38,765 nucleotides of DNA, from contig CAKURR010000021.1 of the NCBI GenBank assembly GCA_934675735.1, forward strand, positions 1 to 38,765. The letters run 5' to 3'. Source of the stretch: an uncultured Clostridia bacterium (GTDB taxonomy: Bacteria > Bacillota > Clostridia > Christensenellales > Aristaeellaceae). Each line of letters opens with the position of its first letter. Position 1 is the stretch's first letter. The position numbers were made by a program, and so were the translations under genes. The notes under the pieces are model-generated. The model was not told the DNA's origin. It did not search any database and saw only the letters and a list, made by a program, of their open reading frames with translations. This document shows positions 30,107 through 38,255 of the stretch, in pieces.

Positions 30107-31489
30107 ATGGGTATCGCAGATTCGATGAAAAAAGCTGCTTTCTCTACCGCGTTCAGCTACATCGGCAAGAATCCGGAGGAAAACGCCCCGAAGCTGATGG
30201 CTTGGGTGGATAAGTTTGCGGGCGACGGCCCGAACAGCTTCCCGACTCAGCGCGCGGCTGTCCGCAAGGTCATTAACGATAAAGACAACAACATGCACCA
30301 GCTCGTCATGGACATCATGAAGGATACCGATCCCGAAGTGCTCAAGGCGACGTTCATGAACTTCTTCCTCAACGCCAACATCATCGGCTGGCCGAAGCAG
30401 GAGGAAAACCGCAAGAAGTATGGCTGCAACATCCCGTGGGCGATTCTGCTCGACCCGACCTCGGCCTGCAACCTGCACTGCACCGGCTGCTGGGCGGCGG
30501 AATACGGCAACCGCCTGAACCTGACGTTTGATGAGATTGATTCCATCATCACTCAGGGCAAGGAACTCGGCGTGTACATGTACATCTACACCGGCGGCGA
30601 ACCGCTCGTCCGCAAGAAGGATTTGATTGCCATCTGCAACAAGCATTCCGACTGCCAGTTCCTCTCCTTCACCAACGGCACGCTCATCGACGAGGAATTT
30701 GCCGACGAGATGCTCCGCGTGAAGAACTTCATCCCGGCCATCAGTCTGGAGGGCTTTGAGGCCGCGACCGACGGCCGCCGCGGCAACGGCGTGTTTGAAA
30801 AGGCGACCCACGCCATGAAGCTGCTGCACGACAAGCATCTGCCGTTCGGCATTTCCGCCTGCTACACCAGCGCAAACATCGATTCCATCGCGTCCGATGA
30901 GTATATCGATTTCATCTGCAGCTTGGGCGCGCGCTTCATCTGGTATTTCCACTACATGCCGGTCGGCAACGACGCCGCCCCGCAGCTCCTGCCGAACCCG
31001 CAGCAGCGCGAGTACATGTATCACCGCATCCGTGAAATCCGCGCGACGAAGCCGATTTTCGCGATGGACTTCCAGAACGACGGCGAGTATGTCGGCGGCT
31101 GCATCGCCGGCGGCCGCCGCTACCTGCACATCAACGCCAACGGCGACGTTGACCCGTGCGTGTTTATCCACTACTCCAACGCGAATATCCGCAGCTGCAC
31201 GCTGCTCGAAGCGCTGCAAAGCCCGATTTTCATGGCCTATCACGACGGCCAGCCGTTCAACGACAACCATCTGCGTCCCTGCCCGATGCTGGAGAACCCG
31301 CAGATGCTGCGTGAGATGGTCGAAAAGACGGGCGCGCATTCCACCGACCCGCAGTCTCCCGAGACGGCGGATCACCTGTGCGCCAAGTGCGACGAATATG
31401 CCAAGAACTGGCAGGCAACGGCTGAGCGTCTCTGGGCTTGCAGCCATGACTGCTCGACCTGCGGCGCGGGCTGCGGAAAGAAGGACTGA
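30107..31489 (+). CDS. Radical SAM protein with SPASM-like C-terminus
   Basis: A 460-residue radical S-adenosylmethionine enzyme. The iron-sulfur motif CX3CX2C is CNLHCTGC, with cysteines at 121, 125 and 128 and YTGGEPLVRK for the SAM-binding GGEP motif. The first 105 residues are an extra helical domain (SMKKAAFSTAFSYIGKN onward). After the barrel come cysteines typical of SPASM-type auxiliary clusters: GGCIAGGRRYLHINANGDVDPC, RPCPML, HLCAKCDEYAKNW, and a final CSHDCSTCGAGCG. So up to two extra clusters are likely. AAAGGAG precedes the ATG at 30107. It stands between a TetR gene and metK. Substrate unknown; related SPASM enzymes modify peptides or sugars, but no precursor peptide gene was found nearby. 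Confidence 0.9.
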   Translation: MGIADSMKKAAFSTAFSYIGKNPEENAPKLMAWVDKFAGDGPNSFPTQRAAVRKVINDKDNNMHQLVMDIMKDTDPEVLKATFMNFFLNANIIGWPKQEENRKKYGCNIPWAILLDPTSACNLHCTGCWAAEYGNRLNLTFDEIDSIITQGKELGVYMYIYTGGEPLVRKKDLIAICNKHSDCQFLSFTNGTLIDEEFADEMLRVKNFIPAISLEGFEAATDGRRGNGVFEKATHAMKLLHDKHLPFGISACYTSANIDSIASDEYIDFICSLGARFIWYFHYMPVGNDAAPQLLPNPQQREYMYHRIREIRATKPIFAMDFQNDGEYVGGCIAGGRRYLHINANGDVDPCVFIHYSNANIRSCTLLEALQSPIFMAYHDGQPFNDNHLRPCPMLENPQMLREMVEKTGAHSTDPQSPETADHLCAKCDEYAKNWQATAERLWACSHDCSTCGAGCGKKD

Positions 31490-31491
31490 CG

Positions 31492-32637
31492 ATGCATACG
31501 CTGTTTACCTCCGAGAGCGTTACCAAGGGCCATCCCGATAAGGTCTGCGACCAGATTGCCGACGCGATTCTCGACGCGCTGCTGGCGCAGGACCCGATGA
31601 GCCACGTCGCCTGCGAAGTCACCGCCATCACCGACGCGGTGCACATCTTCGGCGAAATCACCACCACCGCGAAGGTGAATTACGAGCAGATTGCCCGCGA
31701 CACCATCCGCAAAATTGGCTATACCGAGCCGGGCCACGGCTTCGACGCGGATACCTGCAAGATTGCCGTTGACCTGCACGAGCAGAGCCCGGATATCAAC
31801 ATGGGCGTCTCCCGCGAAATCGAAGAGGACGCGGGCGCGGGCGATCAGGGCATGATGTTCGGCTACGCCTGCCGCGAGACCGAAAACCTGATGCCCCTGC
31901 CGATTGAGCTGGCTCACGCGCTGACCAAGCGCCTGGCCTATGTGCGCGAGATGCACATCCTGCCGGATATCCTGCCGGACGGTAAGGCTCAGGTCTCCGT
32001 GGAATATGACGAGGCGGGCAAGCCGGTCCGCATCGACACCGTCGTCGTCTCCACCCAGCACACCGACGCCATCAGCGAGAACGAGCTGCGCACCGCCGTC
32101 ATCGACGAGGTGATTGCCCGCGCGCTGCCCGCCGATATGCTCGACAAGAACACGCGCATCTACGTCAACCCGACCGGCCGCTTTCTCATCGGCGGCCCTG
32201 CGGGCGACAGCGGCCTGACGGGCCGCAAGCTTATCGTGGATACCTATGGCGGCTATGCGCACCACGGCGGCGGCGCGTTCTCCGGCAAGGATTCCAGCAA
32301 GGTGGACCGCAGCGCGGCCTACATGGCGCGCTATATCGCCAAGAACGTGGTGGCCGCCGGTCTGGCCGACCGTTGCGAGGTGCAGCTCTCCTACGCCATC
32401 GGCGTGGCCCAGCCGGTTTCCGTGCTGGTCGATACCTTCGGCACGGAGAAGGTCGCCCGTGAAAAGATTCAGGAGCTGGTTTCCGCCGTGGATATGCGTC
32501 CGGCGGCGATTATCAAGCGCTTTGATTTGCACAGCCCGAAGTTCAGCAAGGTTTCCTGCTACGGCCACTTCGGCGAGAACGCCAAGGATATGCCGTGGGA
32601 AAAGACCGACCTGGCGGAGAGCTGGAAGAACGCATAA
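31492..32637 (+). CDS. metK: S-adenosylmethionine synthetase
   Basis: MetK makes S-adenosylmethionine from methionine and ATP. The 381-residue product has all main motifs: TSESVTKGHPDKVCDQIADAILDA at the start, GAGDQGMMFGYA (ATP-binding), GGGAFSGKDSSKVDRSAAY (P-loop-like), and a C-terminus ending DMPWEKTDLAESW. Length is normal. The ATG at 31492 is 2 bases after the stop of the radical SAM gene; its ribosome site (AAGGA) lies inside that gene, so the two are probably translated together. No SAM riboswitch was recognised upstream. A strong terminator follows. Pairing metK with a radical SAM gene is unusual, since metK mostly stands alone. Confidence 0.96.
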   Translation: MHTLFTSESVTKGHPDKVCDQIADAILDALLAQDPMSHVACEVTAITDAVHIFGEITTTAKVNYEQIARDTIRKIGYTEPGHGFDADTCKIAVDLHEQSPDINMGVSREIEEDAGAGDQGMMFGYACRETENLMPLPIELAHALTKRLAYVREMHILPDILPDGKAQVSVEYDEAGKPVRIDTVVVSTQHTDAISENELRTAVIDEVIARALPADMLDKNTRIYVNPTGRFLIGGPAGDSGLTGRKLIVDTYGGYAHHGGGAFSGKDSSKVDRSAAYMARYIAKNVVAAGLADRCEVQLSYAIGVAQPVSVLVDTFGTEKVAREKIQELVSAVDMRPAAIIKRFDLHSPKFSKVSCYGHFGENAKDMPWEKTDLAESWKNA

Positions 32638-32682
32638 CCTCTTGCAGCCGACAGCCTCAAATTAGAATCGAATATGAAGAAT

Positions 32683-32725
32683 CCCCTCGGCGGGGACGGG
32701 CAACCGTCCTGCCGAGGGGGTTTTT
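32683..32725 (+). terminator. Terminator after metK
   Basis: Arms CCCCTCGGC (32683-32691) and GCCGAGGGG (32711-32719) with an inner GACGG/CCGTC stem, followed by five T on the plus strand. It lies between the convergent metK and oxidoreductase genes and may also work weakly on the minus strand. Confidence 0.88.
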
Positions 32726-32748
32726 ATGTTGCGTTGATTTTAATCGGT

Positions 32749-33714
32749 TTACCGTATCCTCTCCAGCACGCTCAGCACGTCAAGCACCTGCCGCTTGGGC
32801 ACGCGTTCGCTCGGCACGTTTCGCTCGGCGCATTGCAGAAAATGCGTCAGCTCGCGCAGAAACCAGCCGCTCGGCGGCAGGTTGATGCCGCAGGGCACCT
32901 TGACGGGGTCGTCCACGTCAAAGCGGGTGACCTGCCCGTCCGCGCCGTAGCCGATAAGCCCCTTGTCGTCGCAGACGACCATGCCGCGTTCAAAATACAC
33001 GCGCCATCTCGCGGTAAACGGTATGCAGGCATTCAGCCACGCCGCCTCCGCGCAGACCGTCGGGCCGTTTGAATACCCGTAGCGAATACGGTATTGATCG
33101 CAGATTTCGCTGTCCTCACGGCGGCAGGCGGTGTAATCCACGCTATCCGGCTTGCCGAACACGCTGACAATCACGTCCAAATCATGCACGTGCAGGTCAA
33201 ACGGCAGGAGGCCGCTCTTTTCTCGGTCAAACAGCCAGTTGCCCCGGCTCCACGCGGGGCGCTGAGACAGCCGCTCGAAGCACGCGTCCAGCGGCGCGCC
33301 GTAAAGCCGCTCATCCACAATACGGTGCAGCTGCTCCACCTCGCGGGTGAATTGCAGCACCTGAGCGATATACAGCTGCACGCCGTTATCCTGTGCCGCG
33401 TCAAACATCGCCCGCGCGTCCTCGCTGTGCAGCGCAATCGGCTTTTCGCAAATCACGGGCTTTTTGCAGCCGAGCGCCTCCAGCACAATCGCTTTGTGCA
33501 GATACGTCGGCACGCACACGTCGAACAGGTCGATTTCCTCCTGCCGATTCGCTTCGGTCACGCTGTCATACAGCGGCAGACGCCACTGCCGCGCATGTTC
33601 GCGGTCGCTCTCGCCCCGCCCGACGAGCGCGACGACCCGAGCGCCGTCGATGTGTTGGTAATTCATATAGTGGCACGTGCCCATTCCGCCCGCGCCGACC
33701 AACGCGATTCTCAC
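32749..33714 (-). CDS. Gfo/Idh/MocA family oxidoreductase
   Basis: A 321-residue NAD(P)-dependent sugar or polyol dehydrogenase. The N-terminal Rossmann motif is VGAGGMG (residues 6-12), the CEKPIAL motif with the conserved Lys is near residue 100, and the C-terminal alpha/beta domain has HVHDLDVIV, with the catalytic-type His/Asp pattern. The start is GTG (33712-33714) with AAAGGGGG upstream. It is the last gene of the operon with a TIM-barrel isomerase and a second Gfo/Idh enzyme, next to the transporter genes. The two dehydrogenases are quite different, so they are not a recent duplication. Substrate not predictable. Confidence 0.9.
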   Translation of the reverse strand: MRIALVGAGGMGTCHYMNYQHIDGARVVALVGRGESDREHARQWRLPLYDSVTEANRQEEIDLFDVCVPTYLHKAIVLEALGCKKPVICEKPIALHSEDARAMFDAAQDNGVQLYIAQVLQFTREVEQLHRIVDERLYGAPLDACFERLSQRPAWSRGNWLFDREKSGLLPFDLHVHDLDVIVSVFGKPDSVDYTACRREDSEICDQYRIRYGYSNGPTVCAEAAWLNACIPFTARWRVYFERGMVVCDDKGLIGYGADGQVTRFDVDDPVKVPCGINLPPSGWFLRELTHFLQCAERNVPSERVPKRQVLDVLSVLERIR

Positions 33715-33726
33715 CGTATGCCCCCT

Positions 33727-34542
33727 TTACAGTTCAAAGCCGTGCGCCTTGAGATAGGCCGCGCTGTCCGCCACGGCTGCATCGACCGCCGCCAAACTGC
33801 CCGCGCCTTCGGGCGTGAACTCAATTTCGATGCTCAGCGGGCAGTCGTTTTGGGCCGCTTCCAGCTCTTCAAAGAGCGCCGGAAAATCGATGTGCCCCTT
33901 GCCCAGCGCCGGAAAATCCCACGCGTCGTCCCTGCCGCCCTTATCCTTGATGTGGATATAGGCCGTCTCCGCCAGGCAGGTTTTCAAATCCTGCACGGGG
34001 TTCACGCCGCCGTAAAAGATGACGTTCGCCGTGTCGTAATTCAGCTTCACGCGCGGACTGCCGATTTTGCGGACGATGCGCGCCAGCTTCTCTCCCGTGC
34101 CGTGCTCCTTGCCGTGCGTTTCGAGCACGAGCATCAGGTTGTTCGCTTCCAGCATCGGTATCAGCGCCGAAACGCTTCGGGCGACCTCGTCGTCATCCGC
34201 GACGGCCTTGTTGGCCAGATGCGCCTCGCCGACGGAGGAGACGATATACTGACAGCCGAAGAACGCGGCCAGCCGAATGTTCTTTTCAAAATCGGGGATG
34301 CGCTCGGGGTCCATCAGGTTGCAGTGGCCGCTCATGGCAAACGGAATCAGCTCGTTTTGGCGAAGCAAATCCTGAATGGCCAGCAGCCGCTCAAAGGGCA
34401 TATCGGGAAAGACATGTTCCGTCCAGCCCTTTGTCGCCGTCAGCTCAATATAATGAAAGCCCGCTTTGCGAATGCCCGCGACGGCCTCCTCGATGGTGTA
34501 GCCGTGGTAACAGTTGGAATTGACCGCGATGATGCGCTTCAT
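33727..34542 (-). CDS. Sugar phosphate isomerase/epimerase (TIM barrel, IolE/IolI-like)
   Basis: A 271-residue AP-endonuclease-2-like TIM barrel. The start MKRIIAVNSNCYHGYTIEEAVAGIRKAGFHYIELTA and later LMLVLETHGK, KLNYDTANVIFYGG, YIHIKDKG and SIEIEFTPEG fit metal-binding sugar isomerases or inosose-type dehydratases. The acidic and histidine residues at strand ends (E in LETHG, D in NYDTAN, H in HIKD, E in IEIEF) would bind the metal. It lies 12 and 17 bases from the two oxidoreductase genes, so acts in the same pathway. It also resembles enzymes that act on 3-oxo-glycosides; the sequence alone cannot separate these options. Confidence 0.88.
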   Translation of the reverse strand: MKRIIAVNSNCYHGYTIEEAVAGIRKAGFHYIELTATKGWTEHVFPDMPFERLLAIQDLLRQNELIPFAMSGHCNLMDPERIPDFEKNIRLAAFFGCQYIVSSVGEAHLANKAVADDDEVARSVSALIPMLEANNLMLVLETHGKEHGTGEKLARIVRKIGSPRVKLNYDTANVIFYGGVNPVQDLKTCLAETAYIHIKDKGGRDDAWDFPALGKGHIDFPALFEELEAAQNDCPLSIEIEFTPEGAGSLAAVDAAVADSAAYLKAHGFEL

Positions 34543-34559
34543 GCCGCGTCCCTCCCCGA

Positions 34560-35600
34560 TTACATGTCGGCCGTCTTGACCCGACGGCCCGTTTCGGAGG
34601 ATTCAATCGCCGCGAAAACCGCGCGCATGGCCGTCAGCACGCTCTGCGCGTCGATGCCCTGCACGCCGGGGTTCTTCAGGCAGTCCACAAACAGGTCGAT
34701 GACGCCGGATTTGGTCTGGTTGTCGTTGGTCTGAATCGCGTCCACGTCGTAACAGACACGCGTGCCGTCCTTCTTTTCCAGAATGAGCGTGTGCTCGGGG
34801 TCGTCGTAAATCCGCAGAACGCCCTCCGTGCCGTTGATGACCGTGGAATTATCCTCCGGCCCGTAATTCGTCCACGAGGCAATCATCGTACCGACCACGC
34901 CGCCATCCATGCGATAGATGCAGAACGCGTTGTCGTCCACCGTGATGGGGCTTCCGTCGGCGAATTTCTTATCCAGCGTGCAGAGCTGGGCTTCCACCTC
35001 TTCGACCGTCTGCCCAATCAGATACTGAATGAGGTCTGTCTTATGCACGCCCAAATCCGCCATTGCGCCCATCGCCGCGCGCTTCTTGTCAAAAAACCAC
35101 GTGCTCCGGCCCGGGTCGATGCTCCACGTCTCCGGCCCGCCGTGACGGAAAGCCGTCGCGAACGTGATGACGCGGCCGATTTCGCCCTGCTCAATCAGCT
35201 CGCGGGCCTTCACATGCGCGCCCGCCAGACGCTGGTTCTGGTCAATCATCAGTTTTTTGCCGCTCTTCTTCGCCGCGCTCACCATGCGCTCGCAATCCGC
35301 AAGCGTCGTCGCCATCGGCTTTTCGCAGAGCACATGCTTGCCCGCCTCCAGCGCCGCGACGGCGATTTCCGCGTGGCTGGTGTTCGCCGAGCAGACGCTC
35401 ACCGCGTCCACATTCGGGTCGGCCAGCAGGGCCTCCACGCTGTCATACGCCCTGCCGCCGTATTGCTCGGCCAGCTCGCGGGCGCGGGCCGTGTTCAAAT
35501 CGTAAAACGCGGCGAGCTGCGCGTCGGGGTTATCCTGATATTCGGGGATATGGCGAACCTGGGCAATCTTGCCGCAGCCGATGATACCGATACGAAACAT
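34560..35600 (-). CDS. Gfo/Idh/MocA family oxidoreductase
   Basis: A 346-residue NAD(P)-dependent dehydrogenase. The Rossmann motif is GIIGCGKIAQ (residues 4-13), ADPNVDAVSVCSANTSH comes next, then the CEKPMATT motif near residue 95, and MADLGVHKTDLIQYLIG, with the His of the catalytic region. The overall form fits inositol 2-dehydrogenase-like or sugar-oxidising members. AGAGGAG precedes the ATG. It is 15 bases after the permease gene and 17 bases before the isomerase, so it is part of the same operon. Which sugar it oxidises is not evident. Confidence 0.92.
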   Translation of the reverse strand: MFRIGIIGCGKIAQVRHIPEYQDNPDAQLAAFYDLNTARARELAEQYGGRAYDSVEALLADPNVDAVSVCSANTSHAEIAVAALEAGKHVLCEKPMATTLADCERMVSAAKKSGKKLMIDQNQRLAGAHVKARELIEQGEIGRVITFATAFRHGGPETWSIDPGRSTWFFDKKRAAMGAMADLGVHKTDLIQYLIGQTVEEVEAQLCTLDKKFADGSPITVDDNAFCIYRMDGGVVGTMIASWTNYGPEDNSTVINGTEGVLRIYDDPEHTLILEKKDGTRVCYDVDAIQTNDNQTKSGVIDLFVDCLKNPGVQGIDAQSVLTAMRAVFAAIESSETGRRVKTADM

Positions 35601-35615
35601 GTCTTTTCTCCTCTC

Positions 35616-36653
35616 TTAGCTGGCCTTTTCCTTCTTTTGCAGCAGCACCGCGCCGATGACGATAATGCCCTTAAAGGCTTCGCGCAGGAACGGCGGCACG
35701 CCGATGAGGTTGAGCAGGTTGTTCATTACGGCCAGAATCAGCATGCCGAGCACCGAACCGACCACCGAGCCGCGGCCGCCGCTCATGCTCGTGCCGCCGA
35801 TAATCACCGCCGCGATGGCGTCCATCTCGTATCCGCTGCCCGCGTTGGCGTAATCCATACTGCCGATTCGGGCAATCTGGATGACCGCCGTCACCGCGAC
35901 CAGCGCGCCCATCAGCGCGTAAACGCGGCGTTTGACCGCGCGCACATTCACGCCGCTGAGCTTGCTGGTGCGCTCGTTCGAGCCGATGGCGAACACCTGA
36001 CGGCCGAACGCCGTGTGCTTGCTGACGATATGCAGAATCGCCGCCAGCGCCAGCCAATAGAGAATCGGCAGGATGATTTCGCCGCCGATGCGCGCGTTGG
36101 CGATTTTCAAAAACGCCTTCGGCACGGTGGGCGATGCCTTCTGCATGCACTGCTGCGTCACGCTGCGGCAGATTTTCATCATGCCCAGCGTCGCGATGAA
36201 CGGCGGCATGCCGAAATGCGCGACCAGAACGCCCGTGCACTCGCCCAGCAGCACGCCGAGCAGAATGCCGACGGCAATCGCGATGATATACGCCGGCACG
36301 CCGGTGATGCCCATCCCCGCCAGCAGGCCCGAGGGGCCGCTGTCAATCAGCGACATAATCACCGCGCCGATGGCCACCATCGTCGAGCCGACGGCCAAAT
36401 CGATGCCGCCCGAAATGATGACAAACGTCATGCCCAGCGCAATAATGCCCACGCCCGCGTTGTTGCGCAGAATGTTAATCCAGTTCCGCGAAAACGCCGC
36501 CAGCCATTCGCCGAAGGACGCATAGTCAAACCCGAGCGCCGCAATCTGCAAAACCACCATCACCAGCAGCGCGATTCCCGTGGAAAACAACGGTTTGCGC
36601 TTCCAATTATCGGCGAACCACGCCAGAAAACCCTTTTGTTTGGTCTTTTCCAT
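35616..36653 (-). CDS. Sugar ABC transporter permease (RbsC family)
   Basis: A 345-residue membrane protein with about ten helices, of the ribose/xylose/galactose-type permease family. Family features are GIIALGMTFVIISGGIDLAVGS in the first third, IATLGMMKICRSV, AIGSNERTSKLSGVNV, and GGTSMSGGRGSVVGSVLG near the C-terminus. It forms the channel that works with the ATPase encoded just before it (24 bases) and a binding protein upstream. The N-terminal 20 residues are basic and cytoplasmic. Ribosome site GGAGAAA precedes the ATG at 36651-36653. It imports a sugar or polyol, identity unknown. Confidence 0.94.
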   Translation of the reverse strand: MEKTKQKGFLAWFADNWKRKPLFSTGIALLVMVVLQIAALGFDYASFGEWLAAFSRNWINILRNNAGVGIIALGMTFVIISGGIDLAVGSTMVAIGAVIMSLIDSGPSGLLAGMGITGVPAYIIAIAVGILLGVLLGECTGVLVAHFGMPPFIATLGMMKICRSVTQQCMQKASPTVPKAFLKIANARIGGEIILPILYWLALAAILHIVSKHTAFGRQVFAIGSNERTSKLSGVNVRAVKRRVYALMGALVAVTAVIQIARIGSMDYANAGSGYEMDAIAAVIIGGTSMSGGRGSVVGSVLGMLILAVMNNLLNLIGVPPFLREAFKGIIVIGAVLLQKKEKAS

Positions 36654-36677
36654 AGTCGTTTTTCTCCTTTGCCCGCA

Positions 36678-38156
36678 TCAGCCGCCGGTTGCCAGCCGCA
36701 TGATTTCATGCTCCGTCATCGTTTCTCCGTTCACCTCGCCGACAATCGCGCCGTGATACATCACCAGCGCGCGGTCGCAGACGCGGATAACCTCCTGCGC
36801 TTCGGATGAGAGCACGATGACCGCGACCCCCTCTTTCGCCAGCTTGAGGATGATGTCGTAAATTTCTTCCTTCGCGCCCACATCGACGCCCTGCGTCGGG
36901 TTATCGAGAATAAGCACCTTCGGCTCGCGGCTGAGCCACTTGGCCAGCACCACCTTTTGCTGATTGCCGCCGGAAAGGCTGGTAATCGAGTCGCCCTCCC
37001 CGCCCATCTTAATGTGCAGCGCTTCCTTTTCCCGCTCAAACTCCGCTCTCTGGCGCTTGTGGTCAAGCAGGCCGCCGCGCATCAAATCCGGCCAGGAAAC
37101 AATCGTTCCGTTTTCCAGAATCGACATATCCTTGATGATGCCGTTCTCCTTGCGGTTGCGCGGCACATAGGCGATACCCATCTGCTTGGCCATTCGGGTG
37201 GATGTGATGTGCACCGGCTTGCCGCCCAGCCGCATCTCGCCCGCGCTGACGCTCTCCGCGCCGAAAACCGCGGAAAACAGCTCGCTCCGCCCGTCGCCGA
37301 GCAGGCCCGTAACGCCGAGCACCTCGCCCGCATACGCCGTCAAATCAATGTTGCGGAAATGCGGCTCACCGGTGAACCCGTGCAGCGACAGGCGCTCTTC
37401 GCCGCGCTGCGCGCCGCTGCCCAGTTTCTCCGTGCGCACATCGTGGCCGACCATGAAGCGCGCCAAATCGGATGTGGTCACGTCCTTCACGCTGCCGCTG
37501 GCCACCATCACGCCGTCGCGCAGCACCGTATAGCTGTCGCAGATTTCCATCACCTCGCGCAGCTTGTGCGAAATAAAGACGATGCCGACCTTCTGTTCCC
37601 GCAGCTGGCGCAGAATCGCGAAAACCTTCTCGATTTCCGGATCGGTCAGCGACGTCGTCGGTTCGTCCATGATGATGATTTTCGCATCCATCAGCAGCGC
37701 GCGGCTGATTTCCACAATCTGCTTATACGACGCATCCAGATTGCGCACCATCTCTTTCGGGTCGAGCGTCAGCCCCATGCGGTCAAACACGCGGCGCGTT
37801 TCCTCAATCATTCGTTTGTGGTCAAGAAAGCCGCTCTTCTTTTTCAGCTCGCGGCCGATAAACATGTTTTCGTATATCGGCAGATCGTTGATGAGGTTCA
37901 GCTCCTGGTGGATAAAAGCGATGCCCGCGTCGAGCGACTGCGCCGGCGAATCAAACTTTTTCTTTTCGCCGTCCAGCAGGATATCGCCCGAATCCGGCTG
38001 CAAAACGCCGCCCAGAATATTCATCAGCGTCGATTTGCCCGCGCCGTTTTCGCCCAGCAGGGCGCAGATTTCGCCCTCCTCCAGCCGAAACCCCACGGAT
38101 TTGAGCACTTCGTTGGAGCCGAACGACTTGCAGATTCCGTCCATTTTCAGTTTCAT
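36678..38156 (-). CDS. Sugar ABC transporter ATPase (RbsA/MglA family)
   Basis: A 492-residue protein with two ATPase domains, powering the permease. The first has Walker A GENGAGKST and Walker B IIIMDEPTTSLTD, but its signature is degenerate (NLDASYKQIVE). The second has a poor Walker A (GLLGDGRSE), the canonical signature LSGGNQQKVVLAKWL and Walker B VLILDNPTQGVDVG. This asymmetry is typical of the family. The GGGGGGA ribosome site is modest. A hairpin in the 99-base gap toward the binding protein gene may make the ATPase less abundant than the binding protein. Confidence 0.95.
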   Translation of the reverse strand: MKLKMDGICKSFGSNEVLKSVGFRLEEGEICALLGENGAGKSTLMNILGGVLQPDSGDILLDGEKKKFDSPAQSLDAGIAFIHQELNLINDLPIYENMFIGRELKKKSGFLDHKRMIEETRRVFDRMGLTLDPKEMVRNLDASYKQIVEISRALLMDAKIIIMDEPTTSLTDPEIEKVFAILRQLREQKVGIVFISHKLREVMEICDSYTVLRDGVMVASGSVKDVTTSDLARFMVGHDVRTEKLGSGAQRGEERLSLHGFTGEPHFRNIDLTAYAGEVLGVTGLLGDGRSELFSAVFGAESVSAGEMRLGGKPVHITSTRMAKQMGIAYVPRNRKENGIIKDMSILENGTIVSWPDLMRGGLLDHKRQRAEFEREKEALHIKMGGEGDSITSLSGGNQQKVVLAKWLSREPKVLILDNPTQGVDVGAKEEIYDIILKLAKEGVAVIVLSSEAQEVIRVCDRALVMYHGAIVGEVNGETMTEHEIMRLATGG

Positions 38157-38186
38157 GGTTGTCCCCCCGCATTTGGATATGAAAAT

Positions 38187-38210
38187 GGGCTATGGCTTAC
38201 GCCATAGCCC
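38187..38210 (-). terminator. Intercistronic hairpin between binding protein and ATPase genes
   Basis: Perfect 10-bp stem GGGCTATGGC (38187-38196) with GCCATAGCCC (38201-38210) and a 4-base loop. On the minus strand ATTTTC follows, so it is at most a weak terminator. Such hairpins often stabilise the upstream mRNA or reduce read-through. Confidence 0.65.
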
Positions 38211-38255
38211 TGTTCCCCGCTGCCGCCGCAGGGCGGTCACGGCGAAGAAATTCCA

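Noticed and set aside
31440..31491. SAM riboswitch ahead of metK
   Set aside because: There is no intergenic room: metK starts 2 bases after the radical SAM gene. Nothing like a SAM-I aptamer was seen before the radical SAM gene either.
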